Assembly (NCBI GenBank): GCA_965267505.1
Contig: OZ254081.1
Span: forward strand, 3,156,525 to 3,220,524
Direction: 5' to 3'
Length of the DNA stretch: 64,000 nt
Source: JANQHS01 sp965267505
GTDB lineage: Bacteria > Bacteroidota > Bacteroidia > Cytophagales > CCMP332
A program made the position numbers and the translations under genes. Within the stretch, counting starts at the first letter, position 1. The number at the start of each line of letters is the position of its first letter. The notes under the pieces were generated by a model. It was not told where the DNA came from. It did not search any database and worked only from the letters and a program-made list of their open reading frames with translations. Below, one piece after another: positions 33,357 through 42,240 of the stretch.

Positions 33357-34628
33357 ATGGACGTCTTAACTATCATTACCCTGCTGATTTTCCTAGCAAC
33401 GGTATTTACCTTCATCAATGTTTCCTATCTAAAACTTCCATCCACTATCGGATTGATGGTGCTTGCATTGGTATTATCAATCGTAGTGGTTCTTGTTGGT
33501 TTTGTTGCCCCTGGAGTGGTTGAAATAGCTGAAACCATAATGGCCTTCGACTTCAGCTACGTACTCTTACAAATAATGTTGAGCTTCCTCCTTTTTGCTG
33601 GAGGTCTCAGTATTGACCTGGGAACGTTTAAAAAAGAAGGTCCCGTAATTTTTGGTTTTGCCATAGCTGGGACCTTGATCTCAACTTTCGTTGTAGGTGG
33701 AATTCTATTCTATATGCTTCCTTTCCTGGGAATCGAATTGCAATTCATCCACTGCCTTTTGTTTGGAGCACTAATTTCTCCTACAGACCCAATAGCCGTT
33801 TTGGCGATGGTCAAGAAGAGTTCACTCCCCAAGAATATGGAGATCCAGATAGCTGGAGAGTCCCTATTTAATGATGGTGTTGGTGTAGTAGTCTTTCTAA
33901 CTGTTTTGCATATTGCTCAGGGAGGTGTAGCTGATTTTCATCCGATGGAAGCAATCGGAGAATTTGGGCAGGAATTTGTGGGGGGAATCCTTCTTGGAAT
34001 CGCTTTTGGATTCGCAGGATTTTATCTGCTTAAGATCGTTCATAACGACCACGTAGAGTTAGAGGTATTGATCACATTATCAATGGTCTTAGGTGGAGCT
34101 GAAATAGCCAAGATCCTTCATGTATCAGCTCCTCTTGCAATGGTTGTTATGGGAATATACCTTGGTCGCGAAGGTAGAAGCGATGAACTATCGGACGTGG
34201 CAGGCGAATATGTCCACAAATTCTGGCACATCATCGATGAAGCCTTAAACGCCATACTTTTCATTCTTATTGGACTTGAAATGATTGTGATCCCATTCAG
34301 GTCAGATTATTTTATTGCTTCCCTTTTTGGAATAGCGATAGTCCTTTTTGGAAGGGCTTCGGCAGTATTTATTCCGTGGATCTTCCTGAGGATAAAGCGG
34401 GAATTTCATCCAAAGACCTTACCCGTGTTAATATGGGGTGGGTTGAGAGGTGGAATATCTGTGGCTCTTGCTTTGAGTTTACCAGACTCACTTGGAGAAA
34501 TAAAAAATTACATAATTCAAGGCACTTATAGCGTGGTGGTATTCAGTATTTTGGTCCAAGGACTGACCATCCAAAAAGTAATGGGAGGCGATCCGTCTGC
34601 GGTAACTCAACCAAAAAACGAAGAATAA
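33357..34628 (+). CDS. Cation:proton antiporter, CPA1/NhaP type
   Basis: A 423-aa inner-membrane protein with 12-13 hydrophobic helices. The CPA1 core is readable: LLQIMLSFLLFAGGLSID, GALISPTDPIAVLAM (the TD of helix 4 equivalents), and AGESLFNDGVGVVVFL with the conserved ND motif. A C-terminal RGGISVALALSLPD helix follows. Such proteins exchange Na+ (or K+) for H+ for pH and salt balance. It has no C-terminal regulatory domain. No operon partner; a gap of 69 bases precedes it. Confidence 0.92.
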   Translation: MDVLTIITLLIFLATVFTFINVSYLKLPSTIGLMVLALVLSIVVVLVGFVAPGVVEIAETIMAFDFSYVLLQIMLSFLLFAGGLSIDLGTFKKEGPVIFGFAIAGTLISTFVVGGILFYMLPFLGIELQFIHCLLFGALISPTDPIAVLAMVKKSSLPKNMEIQIAGESLFNDGVGVVVFLTVLHIAQGGVADFHPMEAIGEFGQEFVGGILLGIAFGFAGFYLLKIVHNDHVELEVLITLSMVLGGAEIAKILHVSAPLAMVVMGIYLGREGRSDELSDVAGEYVHKFWHIIDEALNAILFILIGLEMIVIPFRSDYFIASLFGIAIVLFGRASAVFIPWIFLRIKREFHPKTLPVLIWGGLRGGISVALALSLPDSLGEIKNYIIQGTYSVVVFSILVQGLTIQKVMGGDPSAVTQPKNEE

Positions 34629-34740
34629 ACTTAGTCTTGCTGTCTTCTTCCTGACCCATTTCCTGTAGGATTTGGGGTGTTGTTCAATTGCTGGTTGAAA
34701 GCAAAAACGTTTTCTTTGTGTTAAGAAGAAAAGATTTAAC

Positions 34741-36972
34741 ATGAAGAAAAGACATTTCATACTCCTTTCCTTTTTGCTTGCATTCTCAAGCACCGTTTTT
34801 TCCCAGCAGTCCATGATGGTTTGTGGCCATGATGAAGCGATGGAAGAAATGAAGAAAAAAGATCCTCAGGCATATGCGGAATACATGAGGGCGGACAAGG
34901 AATTCTGGAGCAGGTTTAACAACGGAGAGTTTAATGTTAATTCCAGGACTGGAAGGATGACTGTGATCGTTCCCGTTGTGGTTCATGTAATCCATTTCAA
35001 TGGAGTTGGGAACATTTCTGATGCCCAAATTCAAGATGGTATTGATGAAATGAACAGGGACTTTCAAAAACTAAATCCTGATACTGGAAACGTAAGACCG
35101 GTATATCAACCACTGGCCGGTAGTTGGGATATTGAATTCAGGTTAGCCAAGATCGATCCATTTGGTAATTGCACCAATGGCATTGTAAGAATAAACGACC
35201 CCGCTACGGGAGTTTCAAGCTCAAACGACCCGGTTAGATCTGTATCCCCCTCCTGGAATAATATGGGTGGAGCTGGAAGGACCTATTACAATATTTGGAT
35301 CACCCGTTCCATCACCTCTCCAACAGGTGGAAATGTTGCAGGATTCTCTTTCCGTCCTGGAAGTGGGAGAGCTATCCATGGCAGTACCTGGTTGGATGAT
35401 GAGATGGGAAATATTGGTACTGCAGCTGGAGGAACCGACCTAAGAACCCCAACCCATGAAACAGGCCATGCCTTTAATCTCCTGCACCCGTTCGGATCTA
35501 ATACCGGAACCGGTTGTTCCAGTACTTGCACAAGTGTTCAGCCGGGAGATGGAATTTGTGATACCCCGGACCAGGATCTTCCCAGATTCCCTTGTAGCAA
35601 TATGAATAACTGTTCTAATGACAGAAATGGAAGTGGTGGCCCTTTAAATCCAAACCCGTTTACCAATGATCCTACCGATCCCGTGGATATGATTGAAAAC
35701 TATATGGGTTACAATCAAAATGGTGCTACATGTCAAACAATGTTTACTCATGGACAGATCAACGCAATGATCGCTGCCACCCAGAATTTCTCATTCATGG
35801 GAACCATGGTTTCTCCTTCTAATAATGTAGCTACTGGAACAGATGACGCGTATTGGTTTACTGCCCCAGCCTGTACTCCGGTTGCCGAATTCAGGGCCGA
35901 TAAGGATCTTGTTTGCGGAGGAGGAAATGTCAATTTCACCGATGAAAGTTATAATGCAACCGTTGACGGAACCTGGACATGGAACTGGTCTTTCCCGGGC
36001 GGAACACCAAACACTTCCAACCTTCAGAACCCAACCGTTACCTATAACACCCCAGGATTGTTTAATGTAACTCTTACCGTTTCTAATAGTGCAGGTACAT
36101 CAACTCCTATTACGAAGACCAATTACATTCAGGTATTGAATTCTAATGGAGCTTTGACTCTTGGGACTGAAGACTTCTCAAATCCACAATTCCCTAATAA
36201 TATCTTGGATCCGGATGCAAGCTGGGAGATTGAACAAAACCCTGTTAACATTCTGAAATGGGAAAGAACCACCCAAGCCGCCTATTCAGGAAATGCTTCT
36301 GTTTGGTTGAATCAGGCTTTTGCAGCTGTAGGAAATGAAAATTCTCTTACCACGGCGGGCTATGATCTTTCGTCTTATTCAGACAGCATCTTTTTACGCT
36401 ATGCCCTTGCCCATGCAGCAAGCACTCAAGGGGGGATTGATCAATTAAGGATCCAGATCAGCGATGATTGTGGACTTACCTGGAATAACAAGTCTATTTT
36501 CCTAAGCTCTCAGATTTATAGCGTAACGGGAACCAGAGACAATTTTGTCCCGGCGAATCAGAGCGAATGGAACATTTATGACATTGATATTTCTGAATAC
36601 GCCGGCCAATCAAATGTCAAGATCCGATTCCTGGCCAGGAGTGGAAGCAACAACAATTTTTGGATGGATGATGTCACGGTTTATCAAGGAACATTCACGG
36701 GACTTGAGGATAACTCAGATCTTGACCTTCTAACTGTTTATCCTAACCCTACCAATGGAACTGTAAATCTCTCATTTGAGCTTTTGAGAGAAACCGATCT
36801 AGAGATCAGTTTGATCAATGGCATTGGCAAAGAGGTTTATCTGATGAATGAAAACAGAGCCTCTGGAATTCAGGATCTGGAATTTGACCTGAGGGGAATT
36901 GAACCCGGCATCTACATGCTGAGGATTAAGAGTTCTGGAGGAACTCAAATTGAAAAGCTTGTGATCAGATAA
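34741..36972 (+). CDS. Pappalysin-like (M43) zinc metalloprotease with PKD and T9SS domains
   Basis: A 743-aa secreted protease. A signal peptide (to about FSQ, residue 22) is followed by a propeptide, then the zinc motif HETGHAFNLLH (His239, Glu240, His243, His249) with a DMIENYMGYN Met-turn, as in the M43 family of extended-zinc metzincins. Next are a PKD domain (about 385-465: VNFTDES, WNWSFPGGTPNTSN, YNTPGLFNVTLTVSN), a jelly-roll-like region (MAM-like, about 490-650) and a T9SS type A sorting domain (TVYPNPTNGTVNLSF). It should be exported by T9SS and act outside the cell. Confidence 0.93.
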   Translation: MKKRHFILLSFLLAFSSTVFSQQSMMVCGHDEAMEEMKKKDPQAYAEYMRADKEFWSRFNNGEFNVNSRTGRMTVIVPVVVHVIHFNGVGNISDAQIQDGIDEMNRDFQKLNPDTGNVRPVYQPLAGSWDIEFRLAKIDPFGNCTNGIVRINDPATGVSSSNDPVRSVSPSWNNMGGAGRTYYNIWITRSITSPTGGNVAGFSFRPGSGRAIHGSTWLDDEMGNIGTAAGGTDLRTPTHETGHAFNLLHPFGSNTGTGCSSTCTSVQPGDGICDTPDQDLPRFPCSNMNNCSNDRNGSGGPLNPNPFTNDPTDPVDMIENYMGYNQNGATCQTMFTHGQINAMIAATQNFSFMGTMVSPSNNVATGTDDAYWFTAPACTPVAEFRADKDLVCGGGNVNFTDESYNATVDGTWTWNWSFPGGTPNTSNLQNPTVTYNTPGLFNVTLTVSNSAGTSTPITKTNYIQVLNSNGALTLGTEDFSNPQFPNNILDPDASWEIEQNPVNILKWERTTQAAYSGNASVWLNQAFAAVGNENSLTTAGYDLSSYSDSIFLRYALAHAASTQGGIDQLRIQISDDCGLTWNNKSIFLSSQIYSVTGTRDNFVPANQSEWNIYDIDISEYAGQSNVKIRFLARSGSNNNFWMDDVTVYQGTFTGLEDNSDLDLLTVYPNPTNGTVNLSFELLRETDLEISLINGIGKEVYLMNENRASGIQDLEFDLRGIEPGIYMLRIKSSGGTQIEKLVIR

Positions 36973-36975
36973 AGA

Positions 36976-37003
36976 AAAAGCCCGGCGTAACCGGGCTTTT
37001 TTT
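36976..37003 (+). terminator. Bidirectional intrinsic terminator
   Basis: An AAGCCCGG/CCGGGCTT stem with a short loop (36978-36998) and seven T on the plus strand, 4 bases after the protease stop. On the minus strand the A5-G-A3 tract gives a T-rich tail 10 bases after the convergent barrel gene. Confidence 0.88.
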
Positions 37004-37012
37004 GAATCAAAT

Positions 37013-37621
37013 TCAATTCATGATTCGGAGTTTAACCCCTAGTTGAAGGGTTTGATTACTGATTTTTTGCTCTTCTCCAAGAACTTCAAAAGTATTGTTA
37101 AAACCATAAGTATATCTCAAGTAAGCACCAAGTCTTTTGATAATATTAACATCCGCTCCAATTGCCAATCCAATCTCTGTTGAGCTCAACTCAGGATAGG
37201 TATCATCAAAATTCACATTGGATGAAGGATCCGTTTCAATACTTTCACTAACCCGAAAAGAAAACTGAGGTCCAATGTCAAACTCAATTTTTCCAATTAC
37301 TCCAAAGGAAAGTAGCAATGGGATTTCAACGAAATCGGTCCTAATACTTGCTTTTGTTCCTAGTAACTCATAATCATAACCCTTTTTGGTGTATAGCAAT
37401 TCTCCTTTTATACCCATGATAATTGGAAGATTCACTCTTGCATAAGCTCCGGCCTGCCAACCCAAATAAGGCTCCTTATTTTCATCAATTAGTGAAAGGC
37501 TGGAAACAACCCAGTTATTGGCAATTCCTCCCTTTAATCCAAAGGCAAGAAGGTCTCCTGCCCTTGCATGGCTCCCCAGTAGGAAAACACCCACTATGGC
37601 TAGTAACGATATTCTTTTCAT
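37013..37621 (-). CDS. Outer-membrane beta-barrel protein, porin-like family
   Basis: A 202-aa protein with a signal peptide (cleavage near ARAG, residue 22) and about eight amphipathic strands with aromatic ends (AFGLKGGIANNW, GELLYTKKGYDY, VEIPLLLSFG, GPQFSFRVSE, GAYLRYTYGFNN, LQLGVKLRI), typical of the Bacteroidota outer-membrane barrel family. No function is given by the sequence. It lies upstream-separated (106 bases) from cysN. Confidence 0.75.
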   Translation of the reverse strand: MKRISLLAIVGVFLLGSHARAGDLLAFGLKGGIANNWVVSSLSLIDENKEPYLGWQAGAYARVNLPIIMGIKGELLYTKKGYDYELLGTKASIRTDFVEIPLLLSFGVIGKIEFDIGPQFSFRVSESIETDPSSNVNFDDTYPELSSTEIGLAIGADVNIIKRLGAYLRYTYGFNNTFEVLGEEQKISNQTLQLGVKLRIMN

Positions 37622-37727
37622 AATTAAGATTTTACAAGATTGAAAGCCTTAATATAGAAAATCAGGCCCAGAAATGGATTTTAACCCATTCAGGTTATAC
37701 TTGTCAAAAAAGAAGGGAATATTCCGA

Positions 37728-39002
37728 TCAGATGATCATTCCGGCGGCAACGGTCTCATTGGTAAATTCATCAACGAGAATAACCGAACCCGTATTTCTG
37801 TTCTTCTTATATGGATCGACCATCAATGGTTTTGTGGTTCGAATGAAGATCCTTCCGATATCATTCAAGCCTACATTAAGGTCACCTTCAATCCTATGAA
37901 GAGTATTGATATCCATTTTGTAACGGACACCTTTAACAATACATCTTGCTTCATTGGTTGAATGCCTAACCACGTATTTTCCACCTGGGGTTAGGGCCTT
38001 TTGATTTAGCCAGCAAACCATTAGATCAAGGTCTTGAGAAACCTCCGGCTGGTTATTTGGCCTACAGATCATATCTCCCCTTGAAATATCTATGTCGTCT
38101 TCCAAAGTCATACAAACAGACATGGGAGGATAAGCCTCTTCAAGAGCCCCATCAAAGGACTCTATAGCTTTTACTTTTGAAGTCATTCCTGAAGGAAGAA
38201 TCATCACTTCATCTCCTGGTCTGAAAATACCCCCTTCAACCTTTCCTGAGTAACCTCGGAAGTCATGGTATTTATCGGATTGTGGTCTGATCACTCCCTG
38301 AACCCCGAATCTTCCGTCAATGAAATTTCGATCTGAAGCTATCTGTACATTTTCAAGGGTATAAAGCAGAGTTGCACCTTGGTACCAATCCATATTGGTG
38401 CCTTTTTCCACTACATTATCCCCTTTAAGCGCAGAGATTGGGATGTATCTGACATCTGTGATATCCAGTTTAGAAGAAAAGGCAGCAAACTCATCCTGAA
38501 TCTTTCTGAATGATTCTTCCTTATAATCAACCAGATCCATCTTATTGACACAGACTACCAGGTGCTTGATCCTTAAGAGGCTGGCAATAAAGGCATGGCG
38601 ACAGGTCTGCTCAATGACCCCATTTCTAGCATCCACCAGGATAATAGCAAGGTTGGCCGTACTTGCTCCGGTAACCATATTCCTGGTGTATTGAATATGA
38701 CCCGGAGTATCGGCAATGATAAACTTCCTTCTGGGGGTTGCGAAGTATCGGTAGGCAACATCAATGGTAATTCCCTGTTCCCTTTCTGCTTTCAATCCAT
38801 CTGTCAGAAGAGCCAGGTTAAGGTTTTCGTCTCCCCTCCTTTTGGATGATTCTTCGATTGCCTCCATTTGGTCCTCGAAGATGCTTTTTGAATCATACAT
38901 CAAACGGCCGATGAGGGTACTCTTTCCATCATCAACACTTCCTGCTGTTGTGAACCTAAGAAGGTCCATATCCAAATAGTTTTTACTGAATTCGTCCTGC
39001 AT
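37728..39002 (-). CDS. cysN: Sulfate adenylyltransferase subunit 1 (GTPase)
   Basis: A 424-aa GTPase subunit of ATP sulfurylase. P-loop GSVDDGKSTLIGRL, switch EQGITIDVAYRYF, DTPGHIQYT, NKMDLVDY and SALKGDNV follow the elongation-factor-like order. A beta-barrel domain II and III complete it (REDM-like DISRGDMICR, ATVIL-like FILVDEF at the end). With CysD it uses GTP hydrolysis to drive APS formation from sulfate and ATP. There is no fused APS kinase, which is separate here. It starts 5 bases after cysD. Confidence 0.96.
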   Translation of the reverse strand: MQDEFSKNYLDMDLLRFTTAGSVDDGKSTLIGRLMYDSKSIFEDQMEAIEESSKRRGDENLNLALLTDGLKAEREQGITIDVAYRYFATPRRKFIIADTPGHIQYTRNMVTGASTANLAIILVDARNGVIEQTCRHAFIASLLRIKHLVVCVNKMDLVDYKEESFRKIQDEFAAFSSKLDITDVRYIPISALKGDNVVEKGTNMDWYQGATLLYTLENVQIASDRNFIDGRFGVQGVIRPQSDKYHDFRGYSGKVEGGIFRPGDEVMILPSGMTSKVKAIESFDGALEEAYPPMSVCMTLEDDIDISRGDMICRPNNQPEVSQDLDLMVCWLNQKALTPGGKYVVRHSTNEARCIVKGVRYKMDINTLHRIEGDLNVGLNDIGRIFIRTTKPLMVDPYKKNRNTGSVILVDEFTNETVAAGMII

Positions 39003-39007
39003 CTTTC

Positions 39008-39928
39008 CTAGAAATATCCTTGTATTTTTCTTTCCTCCATGGCTGCTTCAGATCGCTTATCATCAGCTCTTCCGCCTCTTTCAGTGATCCTCGCACTAGC
39101 AACCTCCTGAATAATATCTTCTATCGAATTGGCTTCAGACTCTACTGCACCAGTACAGGTCATATCACCCAGAGTCCTGTATCTCACCACCCTTTCTTCA
39201 TATTCTTCTCCATCCAACAAGGTGATAAATGGAGACTTGGCCAGAAGCATACCATCTCTCATTACAACTTCCCTTTTATGAGAAAAATAGATAGAAGGCA
39301 ATGGGATGTTTTCCTGAGCGATGTATTGCCATACATCCATTTCAGTCCAATTGCTTATTGGGAAAACCCTGAAATGCTCCCCTACCTGTTTCTTTCCGTT
39401 ATAAAGATTCCACAGTTCAGGCCTTTGATTCTTTGGATCCCACTGGCCAAATTCATCCCTGTGAGAAAAGAATCTCTCCTTGGCACGGGCCTTTTCTTCA
39501 TCCCTTCTGGCACCTCCGATCGCGGCATCAAACTTATGTTCCTCTATGGAATCCAAAAGTGTTATTGATTGAATGGCATTCCTACTTGGGTTGGGACCTT
39601 TTTCTTCCTGTGCTCTTCCGGCATCAATAGTATCCTGTACCTTTTGAACCAGTAGGTTGGCACCAACCTCTTTTACCAGCATATCACGGTATTCAATTGA
39701 TTCTTCAAAATTGTGTCCCGTGTCAACATGCATTAAGGGAAATGGGATCTTCCCCGGAAAAAATGCCTTTTGAGCAAGCCTTACCAGGCAAATCGAATCT
39801 TTTCCTCCGGAAAAAAGAAGGACCGGATTCTCAAACTGAGCCATGACCTCCCGGAAGATATATATGGCTTCAGATTCTAACTGTTTCAGGTGTGATAACC
39901 TGTACGAGTGAATATCTTTTTCTTTCAT
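39008..39928 (-). CDS. cysD: Sulfate adenylyltransferase subunit 2
   Basis: A 306-aa PP-loop ATP pyrophosphatase that forms adenosine 5'-phosphosulfate from ATP and sulfate. The PP-motif is LFSGGKDSICLVRLAQKAF; HVDTGHNFEE and the GGARRDEEKARAKERFFSHRD block follow. The C-terminus ends in KRSEAAMEERKIQGYF, typical of CysD. Its ATG overlaps the stop of cysC (ATGA), and cysN follows after 5 bases. Confidence 0.97.
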   Translation of the reverse strand: MKEKDIHSYRLSHLKQLESEAIYIFREVMAQFENPVLLFSGGKDSICLVRLAQKAFFPGKIPFPLMHVDTGHNFEESIEYRDMLVKEVGANLLVQKVQDTIDAGRAQEEKGPNPSRNAIQSITLLDSIEEHKFDAAIGGARRDEEKARAKERFFSHRDEFGQWDPKNQRPELWNLYNGKKQVGEHFRVFPISNWTEMDVWQYIAQENIPLPSIYFSHKREVVMRDGMLLAKSPFITLLDGEEYEERVVRYRTLGDMTCTGAVESEANSIEDIIQEVASARITERGGRADDKRSEAAMEERKIQGYF

Positions 39929-40524
39929 GGTGTTCTTACCAGGTCAAAAAATTGGTCAAATAGCTTTTGACCGCTTTCCTCAATACTTTCTTCTTCTGTC
40001 TTCAACTCCAAATAGGGTTCAGAAGGTTCCTCAAATGGAGAATCCAAGCCAGTAAAGCCTTTTATCTCTCCATTAAGTGCTTTTTTATAAAGACCCTTTA
40101 CATCTCTTTTCGCACATTCTTCAAAAGAAGCATTTACATATACCTCAAAGAAGTCTTCCTCGCCAATAATGCGTTTGGCAAGATCTCGAATCTCATTGGT
40201 TGGACTCACAAATGAGCAGAGGGTAATGGTTCCGGACTGCACAAAGAGCTTTGATACTTCGGCAATTCTTCTGATGTTCTCCTTCCTATCCTCTTCGGAA
40301 AACCCAAGGTTACTGTTTAGGCCAGTTCTAACATTGTCTCCATCCAGCATCATGGTCTTTAATCCTTGAGCATGAAACCTGTTTTCAAGATCAATGGCCA
40401 GCGTGCTTTTTCCAGACCCAGAAAGTCCTGTAAACCAGATAACAAGGCCTCTTTGGCCCATCATCTTTTCCCTTGCTTCCCGCTGAAGTCCTTTATCAAA
40501 AACCGGATGAATATTGGATGGCAT
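39925..40524 (-). CDS. cysC: Adenylylsulfate kinase (APS kinase)
   Basis: A 199-aa kinase that phosphorylates APS to PAPS. Walker A GLSGSGKS lies at about 33-40, DGDNVRTGLNSNLGFSEEDR follows, and a FVSPTNEIRD and the GLYKKALNGEIKGFTGLDSPFEEP lid are complete. The frame runs to a TTG at 40548, but the ATG at 40524 has the normal N-terminus. It overlaps cysD by 4 bases. A possible -7 element lies just upstream (40536-40543). Confidence 0.95.
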   Translation of the reverse strand: MPSNIHPVFDKGLQREAREKMMGQRGLVIWFTGLSGSGKSTLAIDLENRFHAQGLKTMMLDGDNVRTGLNSNLGFSEEDRKENIRRIAEVSKLFVQSGTITLCSFVSPTNEIRDLAKRIIGEEDFFEVYVNASFEECAKRDVKGLYKKALNGEIKGFTGLDSPFEEPSEPYLELKTEEESIEESGQKLFDQFFDLVRTP

Positions 40525-40535
40525 AATTCGGACCG

Positions 40536-40543
40536 CAAAAATA
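40536..40543 (-). promoter_or_regulatory. Possible internal -7 element before cysC
   Basis: TATTTTTG on the minus strand matches TAnnTTTG 12 bases before the cysC start. No TTG at the right spacing is seen, so it may only be a chance match. If real it would allow cysCDN to be expressed apart from cysQ. Confidence 0.3.
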
Positions 40544-40557
40544 GACAATCTTAAGGT

Positions 40558-41322
40558 CTAAAGCCGCTTTCCAAAGCAAATGAAACTTCCGTTCAACAGG
40601 TTCTCCTTGTTATATGAAAATACCTCCCCTGGCTCTGCACCTTTAAATACGGAACCTCCCGCTGCTTCAACTATGGCCTGACCTGCACCCGTATCCCATT
40701 CCATGGTTGGTCCATGCCTATAATAAAGATCTACTTCCCCCTCAGCTACCTTACAAAATTTGAAGGAGCTACCCATTGATACTTTTTCAACCACACCGAA
40801 CCTTTCCATAGTTGCTTGCTCTTCAGGAGAAGCATGAGATCTACTGCCCATCGCCTTCAGGTTTTCAAACTTCTGAAAATTAGAGACAGAGATCTCTCTC
40901 CATTCATCTTGTTCAAATTTGTGAGCTCCCGAATCAAGTTCTCCATAATAAACAACTCCTTTTTCAGGAGCCCCAATTATCCCAAGTATTGGCTTGCCCT
41001 TTTTTATCAGAGCAACGTTTACAGTGAATTCGCCATTCCTTCTTATGAACTCCTTGGTTCCATCAAGAGGGTCTACCAACCAAAATTCCTCCCAATCTTT
41101 CCTTTCTTCATGGCCCACCATTTTTGACTCCTCAGAGAGTATTGGAATTTCTTTAATCTCAGGGAGCATATTCACAATTATGTCATTGGAAGCTTTGTCT
41201 GCTTTCGTCAAGGGGGAGTTATCTTCCTTGTATTCAACCAGATCAGGAACTGCCCCCTGATCATAAATCTCCATGATCGCTTCACCTGCCTTTGCGACAA
41301 GCTCAAATAATTGCTCCCTCAT
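40558..41322 (-). CDS. cysQ: 3'(2'),5'-bisphosphate nucleotidase CysQ
   Basis: A 254-aa inositol-monophosphatase-fold enzyme that converts the PAPS by-product PAP to AMP. The metal motifs are present: LSEESKMV (Glu), DPLDGTKEFI, and WDTGAGQAIVEAAGG near the C-terminus. The length is typical. It leads the cysQ-C-D-N group with 33 bases before cysC. Removing PAP is required when PAPS is used by sulfotransferases or reductase. Identity with other family members (suhB) is less likely because of the context. Confidence 0.93.
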   Translation of the reverse strand: MREQLFELVAKAGEAIMEIYDQGAVPDLVEYKEDNSPLTKADKASNDIIVNMLPEIKEIPILSEESKMVGHEERKDWEEFWLVDPLDGTKEFIRRNGEFTVNVALIKKGKPILGIIGAPEKGVVYYGELDSGAHKFEQDEWREISVSNFQKFENLKAMGSRSHASPEEQATMERFGVVEKVSMGSSFKFCKVAEGEVDLYYRHGPTMEWDTGAGQAIVEAAGGSVFKGAEPGEVFSYNKENLLNGSFICFGKRL

Positions 41323-41336
41323 TCTCGTATTTTTTG

Positions 41337-41367
41337 CAAAAATAGAATTCTATTAATTCTACCCTAA
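41337..41367 (-). promoter_or_regulatory. Likely Bacteroidota-type promoter of cysQ
   Basis: TATTTTTG (41344-41337, minus strand) with TTA in place of TTG 20 bases upstream (41367-41365). The -7 element ends about 14 bases before the cysQ start codon, so the leader would be very short. Confidence 0.5.
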
Positions 41368-41539
41368 CTTGGTAAAATATAATTATTCTGAGATTTTATT
41401 TTGTTCGACGGTACTGGCAAAATCCAATTTTGTCGAAAAAATATATTTTGACCTTGTAAGAAAATATGAAAAGAATTTCAACAGTTATTTCGAAATTTTT
41501 TAAAAAGTGTCATTTTTATTCCTTTATGCACCCTAATTG

Positions 41540-41560
41540 CCAAATATTATTTGGTTTTTT
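41540..41560 (+). terminator. Orphan terminator-like hairpin
   Basis: A CCAAAT/ATTTGG stem with a 3-base loop (41540-41554) followed by six T on the plus strand. No annotated plus-strand gene ends before it. The stem is A+T rich and weak, so chance is possible. Confidence 0.35.
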
Positions 41561-41628
41561 AAATCTAAGTTGCAAAAAATGTTGAGTGCTCTACGTTTCT
41601 TACATCCTAAGAATCATACCATTTGATA

Positions 41629-41636
41629 TATATTTG
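41629..41636 (+). promoter_or_regulatory. Possible -7 element of the 41683 gene
   Basis: TATATTTG matches TAnnTTTG 47 bases before the ATG at 41683. It is embedded in ATTTGATAT direct repeats. No properly spaced TTG upstream. Confidence 0.35.
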
Positions 41637-41682
41637 AAAATTGCACATATTTGATATGCACTAAACCAGAAACTATTTACTT

Positions 41683-42237
41683 ATGGACAGAAGTCACAAC
41701 AACCTCGCCTGGATTCTCTCCTTCATTTGGTCTCTAATGTTTATCGTTTTTTTCTTTCATCAGGAAAGGAAGATCGATGATTTGAACCGACTACATAAGG
41801 ACCTGAATTCCGTCTTTCACAAGGGTGATCTTTTCCTGGCCTCCATATTCTCTAATGACCTGCCTGGATATATAGAAAACAAAAAGGTCCTGTTATCTTA
41901 TATAGACTTTTATAAAAGAGACATAAGAGAAGGCAACTTTGGAGAGTTTAAAACTGAGAAGATCCTATATCTACTTTCAGAAATGGAAAGTGTCATCCAT
42001 GCAATGGAACATTCAGGGTTCCCTCCACCCGAAGTCATCCAAGATGATTTCCTCACAATAAACGAACAGGTTTACGGTATTGCAGTACGCACCATGGAAA
42101 GTTCCAAGCAGAAAGCCTGGATGGAAAGTTTTGCCATTCTTTTCTTCCTAATAGGACTTGGTATTTTAAACTATCGAGTTTGGACAAGAAAGGCCAGCCT
42201 GGAAGTGGGAACCAATGGGAAGTTGAGCTTGGGTTAG
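41683..42237 (+). CDS. Two-helix membrane protein with helical extracytoplasmic domain
   Basis: A 184-aa protein. One membrane helix lies near the N-terminus (about 9-26, WILSFIWSLMFIVFFF) and another near the C-terminus (about 146-163, FAILFFLIGLGILNY), with about 120 mostly helical residues between them. This layout resembles the ligand-binding part of four-helix-bundle sensor proteins (chemoreceptors, some histidine kinases), but only about 20 residues follow the second helix and no signalling domain exists. I do not recognise a family. It converges on the HNH gene, 3 bases apart. Confidence 0.55.
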   Translation: MDRSHNNLAWILSFIWSLMFIVFFFHQERKIDDLNRLHKDLNSVFHKGDLFLASIFSNDLPGYIENKKVLLSYIDFYKRDIREGNFGEFKTEKILYLLSEMESVIHAMEHSGFPPPEVIQDDFLTINEQVYGIAVRTMESSKQKAWMESFAILFFLIGLGILNYRVWTRKASLEVGTNGKLSLG

Positions 42238-42240
42238 ACC

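Larger units (their letters stand above)
41323..41682. other. Intergenic region between divergent genes, A+T rich
   Basis: 360 bases. At the left end is a promoter for cysQ; at the right end a -7 match for the 41683 gene. In between are an orphan hairpin with T6 (41540-41560), a CAAAAT/ATTTTG inverted repeat near 41430 and two direct copies of ATTTGATAT (41621-41629 and 41649-41657). No open frame of coding character is seen. Confidence 0.5.
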
